From Adineta steineri (taxonomy: Eukaryota; Rotifera; Eurotatoria; Adinetida; Adinetidae): a stretch of 64,000 nt of DNA. Below are positions 1 to 11,696 of the stretch, in pieces (the stretch's first letter is position 1; every line of letters begins with the position of its first letter). The notes under the pieces are model-generated. The model did no database searches and was not told the origin of the DNA. It worked only from the letters and a program-made list of their open reading frames with translations. The stretch is taken from the NCBI GenBank assembly GCA_905250115.1, contig CAJNOI010000123.1, forward strand, positions 165,452 to 229,451. Direction: 5' to 3'. Position numbers and translations under genes: made by a program.

Positions 1-2555
1 TTTTTATGTACAGCCATTCCTTTCGTATGCACTATCATTGAACATTTATCCAGCACGAGTAAAGCCATTGAAGGCATTTTACGAATCAATTTTCGCATCG
101 GTGTATCTACTTCACAATGGCGAGGAAGAAGAGAACAGTAGGCATGTTTTCTTTCTTGAATTTGTGAATTACGCATTAAATCGAAACAATTGTCATTTTC
201 AATCAAATATCGAACAACTTCTTCGTTGTTTGCCTCAACTGCTACTTCGAGACAATTGTGACCATCAACATTCGTTGCAAATAGATCACAATCGAATTCA
301 ATCAACTGTTTAACAAGTTTGCTCGATCCATATTCACATGCAATATGTAATGGTGTCTCTCGTCGAATAGTTAAAGCATTGATATTGATTATACCACGTG
401 TAATGAGACTGGTAATACATTGAGGTCGTTCTTTGTTGTCTTCATCATTTTGACTACATCGTGTTACATGATGTAATGGTGTCCATTCATTTATGTCGGA
501 AACATATGAATCAGCTCGATGATCAAGAAGTATATCGACAATACCAACATGACCTATATAACAAATTAGAGTTGAAGAAAAACGTCATTTACTTACCTTT
601 TGCAGCAGCCATATGCAAACTTGTACGTTGTTGGTCATCACACATGTTAATCACCGATGCATTCGAATATCTGAGCATTTCATTGATGACATCCAACTGT
701 CCAGCTTGAGTAGCCACATGTAGAGGTGTTAGTTTTTCTTTATTCTTTTTTGTCAACAATACATGAGCATGACGAATTGTTGATTCTGGCTGCATTCGCT
801 TATCAACATTATGGTTGCTCATTTTAAAAAACTTTGGTGAATATGAAGACGAATTATGACCGGTAATATAGCCTAATAGTACTTGAGTCATGTATATATT
901 ACCAACTTGAGCACAAGTATGTAGAGGTGTATTACCCAACACATCGGCAGTAATTGCTAATGTATTGGACATGAAACGAGAATTAAATAGTGCTTTAGTG
1001 ATCTCTTTATGATAAACTTTTGTACAAACATGTAATACTGTACAAAATGAGACATCACTCGCTAAATCAAATGCTTCTTGTGTAAAATATTTGTTGTTCA
1101 GAAGCTCATTGACACATTTGAGTTGGCGATACTGAACAGCAACCATTAATGGACTCAAACCTGTCTGTTTGTCGCAGTGCACGATACTATGCGGATTGAT
1201 CAGATGAGAAATTGTTTTAAGACCATGCAATTGGCGGCAAGCAAAAGAGAGTCTGTTGTGATGGTAATTGATTGCTTCGTCGTATTGCTGTTTCAGCATG
1301 GACAAGACTTTATTTTCTGGTCTGAGGTCAAAAAAATGTTTAATAACATCGGGATCATTATACTCGATCATAATGTCAATAGGCTTCTTCTTATCATGTG
1401 TTTCACGATTAAATAATTGTGAATAATTCAAGAACAAATCAATCACATTATTGTTGTCGAGGCATCGACAAGCATAATGAAGCGGAATGGCACCATAAAT
1501 ATCGGGAATCTAAAAGAAAACATTTAAAATAGAAAGCGATCTTGATAAGAAAATTTACATCAAGATTGGCGCCATATTCTATCAGATACTTGGCATTTCT
1601 TATACAGTTGTAAATGACAACAAAATGTAACCGTGTTCTTCCATGGCTGTCTTGAATATTTATCATGATTTTCGGATAATTTAGTAAATATTCCATAATT
1701 GAAGACTAATTTAACAACAATAAGAAAATTTTAAAATAAACGTTGTAGTCATCATTACTTACAGGATGTTCAGGATGCTTGGAATTCATCGAGCGAGCTG
1801 CGATATGAAGTACTGTTTGACCGTCCAAACTGACCAAATTGATATCTTGAAGAAAATGAAATGAAATTAAGAATACTAACATTATTATCGTGTGAAACTA
1901 GAGAAAAGCGGAACCTGGATTAACTATCAAAAATATCCGTGAAGAAAAATAACGACACCCACACCCTCAATAGAAAGAAAGAATCTTACTGCAGCCGAAG
2001 TCATTGATTAAACATCTACAGAAAGCAACATTATTGAAAAGAGCACCGTAGTGTAATATCGTAAAATGATCTGGTACGTTAAGTGTTTCTAACATCTTCG
2101 TAATTTGTGATTTGTTGTAGGAATGATGTTTTTCTATAAAATTAATGAGACACTTTATCCCATTTTCACTATAGCCACGAGATGCTTCCAATTGTTGTAT
2201 AATTTCGTCGAGATCTTCTCTACAATAGTCACTGGCCACTCCACTTTTTCTCAGTCTGTCGATGAACTCTTTCCTATTGTAAGTAGTTTTGTGAAGATCG
2301 TTGAACATATCGATAATTTGAGATGAAACATGTGGAACTGGATTACATGCGACCTAAATATTGATAGATGCATGCAGAAAATTCTACAAGAATGATAGCT
2401 TACTTCTTTGAGCACAGTAACAAAATTATGGTGAGTTGTTTTCTTCATTTGTTCTTCAAGCTCGAGTACTTGTCCGACGAACTCAGTCATTGGCAGAATG
2501 GTACTATCACCTTTTGATGCTTTGACACCCAAGTGCATTCCTGTTGGTAGTGAAT
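1..2555 (-). CDS. TRPA-like ankyrin-repeat channel, N-terminal part (partial)
   Basis: Six exons read on the minus strand: 2555-2404, 2353-1990, 1845-1763, 1705-1559, 1509-597 and 553 to the left edge. All junctions are GT/AG and keep frame; the last intron (554-596) is only 43 bp. The joined protein is a long series of ankyrin repeats, with recurring TPLH/TPLHVA-type turns (TSLHMAAAKGHVGIVDILL across the last junction, ETPLHIACEYG further on). The final readable stretch, TPMRKLIRKMPSMALLVLDK, resembles the linker just before the membrane domain in TRPA1/painless-type channels. The pore lies outside the window. TRPA channels are cation channels of the plasma membrane that sense chemicals or heat. 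The first exon and start codon upstream of 2555 were not resolved. Another ankyrin-rich membrane protein is possible, but TRPA fits best. Confidence 0.75.
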
Positions 2556-3228
2556 CTAGTTTGTTATAGAAAATAAAACTCTTTCATTTATCCAGACTTA
2601 ATAAACGACATATTTCAAACGTTGAATAAAAGAATGATTAGTTTTTATTTCTTTTTCGTGATCTTGCTACCGCCTACATAAGATACGAGTGAGGAAGTCT
2701 CAAGTTCGATAATAAAATTGAACACTTTTTCTGATCATATATATACAGCCTACTATGATCTTTCGAATTTATGCGAGATACTAAAGTTGAAAAGAAGTAT
2801 GTTCTCCGATTGACTTCTAGTAAGATTTACGGATTTTGCGCAAGCTCTCTTACACGAGTAAAAATAATTCTTTGTAGATACATAATGGCATATGCTAAGG
2901 GTATTTATTTGGTAAGATCATCTTTCAAATCAATATAGATTGATGATAAGAAAGACGCATTAGAATTGCAAATGAGCATTTATATTCGTTACAGCCACAT
3001 AATACGTTTTAGTTATCAATATTTTGTGGATTTCGATTTCATTATAAGCCAACTCTTCATCCCTGCTGATCCGATTTCATAAACTTTTTATTTCATGAAT
3101 CACATAATTTACTTGAGATTTGTCCAAAGAATGTGAGGGCGTGGGTGAATAATTAAAGAACAAGCACAACCATACACATGTAGCCGAATAATTAGAAATA
3201 ATGCAAAAAAGAGTAATTATTTTCCATT
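2556..3228. other. Non-coding stretch left of the TRPA-like gene
   Basis: A/T-rich. It probably holds the unresolved first exon or promoter of the minus-strand TRPA-like gene. A weak G/T-rich then C/A-rich pair at about 3129-3178 may be a degenerate telomere-like element. No convincing coding exon was found. Confidence 0.3.
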
Positions 3229-3582
3229 ATGTCAAGAAAAACTATTTTTGACAGCTTTAATTCATTATTTAGAACAATAAAAAAATATCTCTTCATTCTT
3301 TTGGTTTTAATGAACTCAAATGGTATCGTAAGTGAGTGGGAGTATTCTTTTCATTCCACACCTACACTCACATCAATCAATTTTAGATTGATAATTGAAA
3401 AGAAATATCTGGAGGAGAAAAGTTTCTATCCTATTCAAACTTCTGAACAAATGTATAATGCTTTATTAGCAGGGATTATTGATGTTAGGTTTGTAGATAC
3501 AAGCGAATGTGAATGTGAGCGTGACTATTCTAGCGATCCACATCCACAAAAACTATTTGCAAATACAAGAATAACCAGATGA
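3229..3582 (+). CDS. Hypothetical single-exon protein, doubtful
   Basis: A 117-codon open frame opens with a basic stretch and then a hydrophobic segment (residues about 20-32, YLFILLVLMNSNG) that could be a signal anchor. The middle (residues about 58-90) has AGIIDVRFVDTSE, which loosely resembles the lobe of ligand-binding domains found in ionotropic receptors or solute-binding proteins. Two pieces of the frame (around 3330-3380 and 3505-3550) look like degenerate copies of the telomere-like element that litters the window, so part of the frame may be inserted repeat rather than gene. It may be a fragment of a decayed gene. No family is assigned. Confidence 0.25.
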   Translation: MSRKTIFDSFNSLFRTIKKYLFILLVLMNSNGIVSEWEYSFHSTPTLTSINFRLIIEKKYLEEKSFYPIQTSEQMYNALLAGIIDVRFVDTSECECERDYSSDPHPQKLFANTRITR

Positions 3583-4174
3583 AACGATTAGAATGAGAGC
3601 AAGATACTAAAAGATACAACTGGGTGATGTATGCGAATGAGTATTGAATACATAATGATCCAGACAATATCGAGAGTTTGTATGTGGGTGTGTATTGATT
3701 CAAAAAAAAAATAATTTCTATGCATACACAACCTAAATGATGAAGTATTTTCTCGAAATTGTCTTCTTTTTTCAGCGTTGATGCTCGATTCTCATGAATT
3801 AATAAATAATTATCATCAAATATCAAAGAAAAAACGTTACGGCATAAGGCATTTGTTAAGACAGACATCATATCTGATATTTTATTTCTCAAAAAAACTT
3901 GTTTTTTCCTCCCGTTTTATTTAGCATATATGAAAACATTGTTAGTTCCTTTTAACTACTAATATCGTTAAAAAAATAAAACGCAAAAAAATGAACAGGT
4001 GGATAAAAAAAGGTTTATTAGACATTATTAATACACGACATATGTTCACTTTGTTTTAGCTTGAGAAAACTATAAAAAATCATTTTCTCCGAACTAAAAT
4101 AAAAGAAATATACATTTGCAGAAAGCCAGTTGTCTCAAATACTTTACTTGATCAAAATCTTTGAATTGTTAGTT
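3583..4174. other. Non-coding, upstream of the kelch gene
   Basis: Very A/T-rich with several poly-A runs. A single G/T-rich tract (TGTGGGTGTG, about 3680) may be one arm of a telomere-like element. No gene is visible. Confidence 0.3.
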
Positions 4175-6862
4175 ATGAATACAGAAGAAAATCAGGAATT
4201 AAATTCTGAAATATTAAGAAGGTATGTACTTCTTTGACTTTTCGTGTAAGATAAAAATAAAGTTTTACTGCTTTTACAAAACAGATTTCTTGGAAAGGAA
4301 CGGTTAGTGTGGCTTATTGTTGGCATCGTAGCTATTGTAACAGTTGCAATAGTTGTTATTTCAACAACTCTTATTTTGACAAAAAAGAAAATTACAACAA
4401 TAGAAATCAAATCAACAACAATATCAACAACAAGATCGACAGCAACATCAACAGCTACATCAACAACATCATCAACAACAATATCAACAGCAATATCAGC
4501 AAAAACATCAACAACAATATCGACAGCAACATCAACAGCTACATCAACAACAATATCAACAATAATAACAACAAAAACATCGACAGTATCATCAACAGCT
4601 ACATCAACAACAATATCAACAACAATATCAACAGCAATATCAACAAAAACATCAACAACAATATCAACTACAACATCAGTACATCGCCCTTTTTACAAAA
4701 GTGAGTAACGACTATTTATAAGGCAGGGTGTGAGTGTGAATATTCTTTTCGTTTCACACACATAGTCTCACCCGTAGCTATACCCGTATTTACACATCCA
4801 TTCACCCACACCCGAAACTATACCCACCCAGCTCATTTTCACCCACACTCACACCCAATTATTCACACGTAGATGTGCTTATGACTTTGCATCTTTGACT
4901 TGCCACAAACCCACAGACACATATACAAACTATTTTTTTCATATGACCCCCTCCCCCCTTCAGTCGACGGAATAATTATTAAATAGATGTTGCTTTTTTC
5001 GTACTATAGGACTGAAAAGATTAAATATGATTTATATACATTTCTTACTTAACCTTATTTTTTTGTCTGTTGTGTATAAGATTCAAGAGAGAAAAAGTGA
5101 TCTATGATTTTGTGATTTTAGCTATTCTAAATTAGTTTTTCTCCCTTGATCATATTTCTAGAGTTTATTCACAGAAACTTTAGTTTTAAATCATATCGGA
5201 TATGCTAATATCATAAAGTACGTTTCACTAAAAACAAAAGAACTCATATTTCAGTTTGTACTAAATCATTTTGCTGAATGAAATGATTGAAATTCGAAAT
5301 TTCTTTTAACCAAGTCAGCAATTCTGAATCGCCATGTTAGTTATCAAAGAGATTTCTCATCCAAAGAAAATAGTTTCAACCACTAATCTATGTCTATCAA
5401 TAGTCAGTGGTGTACCGAGATTATTTAAATATATTTGTAATTTCTTTTAGATTGGTTTCGAACAAGTAGTATGAAAGATCCACGAATAGTTCATACAGCA
5501 ACTGTATTAAAGAACGGAAAAGTTTTAGTTGCTGGTGGTTTTTTTGAAATTACTGACGATGGTATGAGCAGTGCAGAATTATACGATTTATCAACAGCAA
5601 CATGGACACGTATCAAACCTATGAATAATGGGCGATGTCGGCACTCAGCAACTCTATTACCTGATGGAAAAGTGTTAGTTGCCGGTGGATTGACTGATTT
5701 TAAAACACCTATGAATACTGCAGAATTATATGATCCACCACATGAAATATGGATCAAAACTGGTAGTATGAATATTGACAGGCACCAGCATACCGCATCT
5801 ATACTACAAGATGGAATGGTATTAGTTGCTGGTGGATTAAATAGCAGTGGGTAATTTCATTGAGATGTCATCATAGATTAAAAAATGTTTCTCTTTTCGA
5901 TTTTGTTGTTTCAACTAAACTAGGGATGTACCGAGCCCGAGCGCAAGAGGCTCAGACTCAGTCAGGCTCGGGGCTAGGGTGTCAGAATTGATGTGGGTGT
6001 GGGTGAATGCAGGTACTATCCTTTGCACTCTCACTGACACCCACACCCACACCCACACCCTCAAATCCCCTTTAGGATTTTTACGATCTCAATATACTTA
6101 ACTAAATGAGATATGAATGAATGAAAACGGGAGGTATCACCTCAGAAGGTTCCCTCGTAAGCGACAACTTAAAATCAAAAAGAAATTCTTTTCACATAAT
6201 CTTTCCAAACTTAATAGGTTTTGTATTTTCAGTATTGCAGTTAATAGTGCTGAGTTATATAATCCATCGACTGGAAAATGGACACCAATTGATAATATGA
6301 AACAGGCACGAAGATTACACCATGCATCTACATTAAAAAACGGAAAAATATTAGTAACTGGTGGGATTATCAATAAAAATATATTAGATGTTGCTGAATT
6401 ATACGATCCATTGACAAAATCATGGACAATTACTGGAACTATGCATTATGCACGACTCGAGCACACAGCATCCGTCTTAGCCAATGGAAAGGTATTAGTT
6501 GCTGGTGGACAGTCAAATGATCCTCATAATCAGATATTACGTAGTGCGGAGTTGTATGATTTAGAAACAGGAAATTGGACAATTCTTTAAATATTGGAAG
6601 AACGACTCATGCAGCATCTGTTTTAGACAATGGAAGTGTATTAGTATCTGGTGGAATGGTAGGAGTATCCAAATATGATAATAGTTCAGAAGTCTATGAT
6701 CCATTAACAGAGAAATGGTATATAAGCGGTGATATGAACTGCGTGAGGCATCGACATCTATTATCTATTTTATCAAATGGAACAGTATTAGTTACTGGTG
6801 CAGCAGCATTAATTACTGGTATATCAGATAATAGATATAAATGCCCTGCAGAACTATATTAA
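4175..6862 (+). CDS. Type II membrane protein: Thr/Ser stalk plus kelch propeller (3' frameshift)
   Basis: Exons 4175-4221, 4285-4700, 5451-5850 and 6233 onward. A short cytoplasmic end ([16 protein letters not shown]) leads to one membrane helix ([20 protein letters not shown]), then about 95 residues of ATST/TISTT repeats (a mucin-like stalk) and then six to seven kelch-type repeats. Each repeat carries a [11 protein letters not shown] strand followed by AELYDP and WT...M. The propeller should face outside. The frame breaks: the fourth exon meets TAA at 6588-6590 just after GNWTIL, and the repeat resumes in another frame from about 6575 ([14 protein letters not shown]) to TAA at 6862. Alignment with the other repeats implies a net loss of about five bases (2 mod 3). 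This is either a pseudogene, an assembly error or an allele truncated in blade six. The intron after the stalk is phase 1 and holds a telomere-like element, and so does the next intron. Confidence 0.85.
4389..4680 (+). repeat. Degenerate ACA/ATC trinucleotide tract (Thr/Ser stalk)
   Basis: About 290 bp of imperfect ACAACATCAACA-type repeats encode the stalk of the kelch protein. A second frame is also open throughout (Asn-rich), purely because of the repeat composition; the Thr/Ser frame is the one that joins the membrane helix to the kelch exons. Confidence 0.8.
4724..4868. repeat. Telomere-like fold-back element, extended copy
   Basis: The left arm GGGTGTGAGTGTG is followed by a long right side made of several CACCCACACCC-type blocks. 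It lies inside the 750-bp phase-1 intron between stalk and kelch exons. Confidence 0.6.
5992..6066. repeat. Telomere-like fold-back element in kelch intron
   Basis: TGTGGGTGTGGGTG on the left, about 30 bp of spacer, then CACCCACACCCACACCCTCA on the right. The arms can pair. It sits in the intron between the third and fourth kelch exons. Confidence 0.75.
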
Positions 6863-7346
6863 ATGCTTGGAAACCGGCGACAAATATATATATATATACG
6901 CCCAGTTTCAAATTAATTCATAGTTGACTTTCGCGTATCTTTTATGATGTTGTTGTGATCTGTGCTTGCACACAAACTGTTAATTTGCTACACTGCTATT
7001 CGTATTATGAACTCATTACTCATTTCTTTTTGCATTTGTATCCATCACGCTTAATCTCGTTTTTTACATCATCTTTCACTAATGATTTATTTCGCACTTA
7101 CCTTCGCATACATTCTCGTTTCGTCGTTCTTGCGCATTTATATATACACGGTGTTACATAATCATTATATATCCTCTCTCTTTTACAGCCTAATAAATAA
7201 ATAACCTTATTTAACATTTTATACCAGATTAAAGTCCATGAAAAACTGTATCTATGATTAGAATTAGAACAAGCATTGTCTAAAAGATTCTTAAAATACT
7301 TTACATTACATATGAAAATGTCATAGGTTATAGAACCTATCCTATT

Positions 7347-7432
7347 AGGGTGTGGGTGTGGGTTTGGATACTATGTAAATGGGTAATATCCATACCTACA
7401 ACCACATCCACACACACCCACACCCTCAAGAT
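7347..7432. repeat. Telomere-like fold-back element
   Basis: AGGGTGTGGGTGTGGGTTTGG on the left (read to 20 bases: AGGGTGTGGGTGTGGGTTTG), spacer of about 40 bp, then CACACACCCACACCCTCAAG on the right. One of the cleanest copies in the window. Confidence 0.8.
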
Positions 7433-7478
7433 TTGGGGATAGGACATATTCAAGTCAGAATGTAGCTTGTGAAATTCT

Positions 7479-7688
7479 GTGGGTGTTTGTCAAGAGTATC
7501 TGAAGTGGTTAGTCGGGCTGTAAGAGAGATTTTGGGTGTTTGTGCTAGAGGGGGTATTTTTTTCACATTTGTTGGCGGTTCATTTTTTTTATAACATAGG
7601 CAAAGTGGGTGTTTGCGAACTTACCTCGTTGAGTTGTGGGTGTTTGTCAATATGACTTATATGCGGCTTTACAAAGTTGGGTGTTTGT
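7479..7688 (+). repeat. Five-copy array of GKGGGTGTTTGT motif
   Basis: Five copies, all on the plus strand: 7479-7490 and 7636-7647 (GTGGGTGTTTGT), 7605-7616 (GTGGGTGTTTGC), 7532-7543 and 7677-7688 (TTGGGTGTTTGT). The spacing is 41-73 bp start to start and the DNA between copies is not conserved. It could be a cluster of protein-binding sites or degenerate telomere-type sequence. Confidence 0.6.
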
Positions 7689-8314
7689 GCTGTTTGCATA
7701 AATTAGTAATACCCCTAATGTTCGATTTAAACTGCTAGCTAAGTACGAAAACACCAACACCAAAGCTTTTAAATAGCCTTTTAGCTTTCTTTAAATAGTG
7801 CAATATTTAATTAAAAAGCATCTCTTTTGAGAAGCTACGGTCCTGAATGCGTATGATTTTCTCTTTAGTCGACTTTGGAATAGATACTTCGCCTTGATAC
7901 GTGATAAAATGAATTCTATGATTGACAGTTTTATCTATATGAACAAATAATGATTGTTCTTCTCAAGCAAAGTTTGATTTAATCACGGCAAAAAATTAAT
8001 AAAATTGAGTATTTATTTGTCTACATATTCTGATCATGGAACATCTGTTAGATGATTTAAATCCATATCGTTATCATTTTTCATGACATTTAATCTTTTA
8101 TTTCATTCTAAGGATATGTGCATTATCTACACATGCTTTTTTGTTTCATTTAAGAGTGACTATATCTTATTCATCTCTTGTCATACTACAAAAAGCATTT
8201 TGGACGTGAATCAGCATGTGTTATACAGATTTGTGTAAATTTTAGTATTATCACCATACTATATCTATATATAAGGCTTTTTTCAAGAAGATTGGAAAGA
8301 AATAAGTCGTATAT

Positions 8315-9615
8315 ATGGCAAATAACAATACTGTTTCAAATAATATTACTACTGAAGACTACTCCACATCTATTTCACCAGTATGGACAGTCCCAATAGA
8401 TTCTACTTCAGCTTCGGATAAATCTGTGTTACCATTTAACACAAATCTAGAACTGCAAACTTACGATACATTTATCAGTCAATCTGCATCTGACATCGAT
8501 GATCTCCCACCAAACTATTTTGATGTATCAATTGTGCCTAATGGAGCTGTTTTATTTCATAATGATGTTACTCCATATACAGAAGCATCCAAAGCAGAAA
8601 TAGAACGTAATCGAAAAGGTGTACTTTCATTTGATCAACTTATTGATAAAAATCCTGATCAATTATGGCTTTATTTCATGACTTATCTCAATGAGAAACC
8701 GAAATTAGATGTCAATATTCATGGTTATTATATAGAGGTATTTCTACTTTCAACAAATGCGTCAGAATAAATATTTTGCTTAATCGAGATAACTTTCTTT
8801 ATAACTTCTGTCATGTGTGTCTTTTCTGTTTGTAGTATTATACAGAGAGGGAAAGTTATCAAGACTCTAGAGGTAACCGGCAAACTCGTACTGAAAGAAA
8901 GTCTCGTAATGTAACTGAGTTCAATATTTCCATTGATTTATCACCTTACATTTGTGAACATTGGTGGCGTGTTGCTGTTATTCCATCGGCAAAGGCACAA
9001 ATGGCTGGTGAAGCCGTTACATTGAGGGATGCTCTTGAACAATATACACTTTCGAATAAGAAAATCAAAGAAATAGTGTTGCAAAAGCAGCTACATGGCT
9101 GGAATCAAGAAGAATTGAAAAATAAACTTTTTGCATTAGTTCGTTCAACTGGTTATCAGAATAATATTTCTGTCGTAAGTATAACAGTAATACTAACCGT
9201 TTGAGATTCAAATTACTAGGATAATACAGAGAATTTTCCAAGGGATTACTTACTAATTTAGATAAGTTTTGTTACTATGGAACTGAAAGGGTTAAATCGT
9301 AATGAAACTTATTTTTCATTTATTTTCTAGACTTATCATGCATTGAATTATCAAATTGTCGCTCGTTCATCTTCAAAACTTAGTCGTTTTGCTAATTCAA
9401 CTGTGGCTCGTGTCTTGTGTTGTATTTCCTGCTTATGTCTTATTTTTGGCCCTATTTATTATTGCTTACGTAGCATAGGTTCAACACGAGATAATATTAT
9501 CGCCGAATATATGACTATGAAACCAGTTGATACTTTTCTTCGACTTAATGCTGAAATGATTATTGATGCAGTGATTCAGCGTTCACATAAATATTATATA
9601 GCACGTTTTGCATAA
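8315..9615 (+). CDS. Conserved-looking protein of unknown function with C-terminal membrane hairpin
   Basis: Three exons, 8315-8737, 8836-9174 and 9331-9615, join in phase 0 to give 348 residues. The N-terminal 90 residues are polar and Ser/Thr/Asp-rich. The core runs from VLSFDQLIDKNPDQLWLYF through HGYYIE, then YYTERESYQDSRGNRQTRTE, to VTEFNISIDLSPYI; this HGY..E motif with a following Tyr/Arg-rich strand and a TEF.I.IDL strand is one I associate with an uncharacterised eukaryotic family, without a name. Residues about 285-305 (VLCCISCLCLIFGPIYYCL) form a Cys-rich hydrophobic segment. The likely location is a membrane, with most of the protein on one side. No catalytic motif is seen. Function unknown; that it is a real gene is well supported by the clean splicing. 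Confidence 0.75.
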
Positions 9616-9838
9616 CTATGGTATCATTGTCTTTATTATTTTGATGATTTGAGTGAAAAAAAATGTTTTCAAAAAAAGTTATATTTAAAAAGATAAATAA
9701 AGAAATCTATTTCCTATGTAATTCGTTTGACTTTATCCAAGTTTTTCTGAAAATAAATGGTATAATTCATACTAATCAAGGTAAAATAAAGAAAGATCAG
9801 ATATTGTGTAATAAACAATGGCTTATGTTGAGAATATA

Positions 9839-9904
9839 GGGTGTGGGTGTAAATAAGAATAGTGCTAGCAATAACCAGATACAGACCCATCCACATCCTC
9901 AAGA
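9839..9904. repeat. Telomere-like fold-back element
   Basis: GGGTGTGGGTGTAAATAAG on the left and CCATCCACATCCTCAAGAT on the right. The right arm is degenerate. Confidence 0.6.
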
Positions 9905-9998
9905 TGGTTTGAAATAGTGCACTTAAAATCAGACAGCAATAAAAAAATTTCAAGACGGAAGAATTATCTTTATGCATCGATTAAACGTAAACAAAAAT

Positions 9999-11066
9999 CT
10001 ATGAAGTAGATATTATACTATTTGTATGATCAATTAGGAGTAAAAATGGAATAAATTCAAGAATTCCTTCAGGATAATCTTTACCTTGTTGATTTTTAAT
10101 ACAAATATCTTCGTTATCTAATGCTTCCATTGGAGTTTTTGTTCGACTTAAAATTTGTTTCCAAATATTTTCTGTTTTAATTTCAATAATTAAATTAGGT
10201 AACATCTTATCATTCCGATAATCTTGCATATCAACAATTTTTGATTGAAGATTTAAAAACCTTTTCAATCGTTTGTTCTTCCGATGATTTTATTTGAATT
10301 AATTCTAAAGCCCATTGTTATTTTTCTTCTTTCAAAATCAATTGTGCTTTTTCAAAAACTTGTTTTGTTCTATCACCAAGTTGAATTAAGTTTTCGGCGA
10401 ATCCAAATTTAGAGTCGATGTTTTCCCACTAAACCAATCTAAATACTGCATGTATACTCCTATAAATACATAAAATTCTTGTAAATATGGATTTTGTTTA
10501 AGTCTGGGTGGTAATTGAATTAGTTTATTACCAATAATTTCATCTGGTGTTAATCCTTTATTAATAAATCGAATTGTTTGATAAATTTCATTTTTTCCAA
10601 CTATTGATTTTGTATATAATGGAATTAAATATTCAACATGAAAACTTCTCATCAAATCTAATGAAGATATCCATTGTAAAGGATCTCGTGTTGTTGTATC
10701 ACGTATTGCACAAATATTATCAGCAGCCAAAAGAACATTATAACAATATGATCATCTGTTTCACCTGATGCATAATATAAAACATATTTTGATTATAATT
10801 TAAAAATGAATCAATTCAACAATTAATATGACCTGTTTGTTTATTTAAATATGTTCCAAATTGTCTTGCTGCTCGTTGAAATGTGATTGGTTGAACTAAA
10901 TTCATTGTTTTATCAAGAATTTTAAATGTTTTTGAATGTATTTTCATTTGCAAAAACTTCAGTACTTTCACGTGATTCTAATGTATCAATTATAATATTT
11001 CCTTCAATTAATATTGAACTAGCTAAACCGTATCCAATTGCACAATGAATACCAGGTAAAACAGAA
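9999..11066 (-). pseudogene. Decayed alkyl sulfatase (BDS1/SdsA1 type)
   Basis: Read on the minus strand in several frames, the order of an alkyl sulfatase is recognisable: LPGIHCAIGYGLASSILIEG and IIIDTLESRESTEVF (start of the metallo-beta-lactamase fold), FQRAARQFGTYL, SGETDDHIV, then LAADNICAIRDTTTRDPLQW, SLDLMRSFHVEYLIP, NKGLTPDEI, LPPRLKQNPYLQEFY (dimerisation domain), a QWALELIQ segment and a C-terminal SCP2-like piece. The frame is broken by stops (one between LILKEEK and QWALEL) and by shifts. The segment that should carry the HxHxDH zinc site is missing altogether, and so is the expected piece between NEIYQT and NKGLTP. Only about 1.07 kb remains of a gene of roughly 2 kb. The family is mainly bacterial and fungal, so acquisition by transfer followed by decay is the likely history. 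Confidence 0.8.
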
Positions 11067-11696
11067 TTCGTTTTGTTTTATAAAATGGAAATAAAGATAA
11101 ACGTTTTTTTTGTTCTATATTTATGAAAGAATGCAAAGTTCGTAAATAGTCTTATCTTTTTTTATCATTTAAAAAGAAATGAAGACATGATTGAAGTTTA
11201 ATATCAAATCGATTTTAATAAGTTTTTCAACGAGCAGATGCCTTAGTTTCAATTGAAAAACGAACGAAGTAAAGTTGTATAGAGTAAAAAATCAATCGAG
11301 CTGTACCGCATCTTGGCTAAACTTAAAATATTTTGATGATTTTAAAGATATTCAGTCATATAATGATGTTATTGTGAACCAGCGAACAAGTTAAAACGCC
11401 CGTTTTTTTACGATCATGACTGATTGAGTATTTTATTTGTTTTATTCATAATGACTGATATTTCGCGTGTGTTTTCATTAAATAACAGCAAGAAAAAGGG
11501 CGTTGGCCATTATACTCTCACTCACAATCATAATAATACAAAGAACGACGAAAAGCATGAGCTTACATTTTTCCTACTCATATACAAGACGGATACCTAC
11601 AAAATAGAAACGCATGACTGAGCACATTATATGTATAACAACGATTATTAAGTAACATATTTTCATAAAGAAAAAAACATCATTTGATTTAACATC
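11067..11696. other. Non-coding stretch
   Basis: A/T-rich flank of the decayed alkyl sulfatase. The short open frame at 11424-11621 shows no domain or splice logic. Nothing else recognised. Confidence 0.3.

Larger units (their letters stand above)
6863..8314. other. Non-coding stretch with repeats
   Basis: A (TA)n microsatellite lies at about 6888. The region also holds one telomere-like element (7347-7432) and an array of GTGGGTGTTTGT motifs (7479-7688). Short open frames here have no gene-like features. Confidence 0.4.

Noticed and set aside
4309-4704. Second open frame (Asn-rich) over the kelch gene stalk
   Set aside because: It arises from the trinucleotide repeat; only the Thr/Ser frame connects to the membrane helix and the kelch exons.
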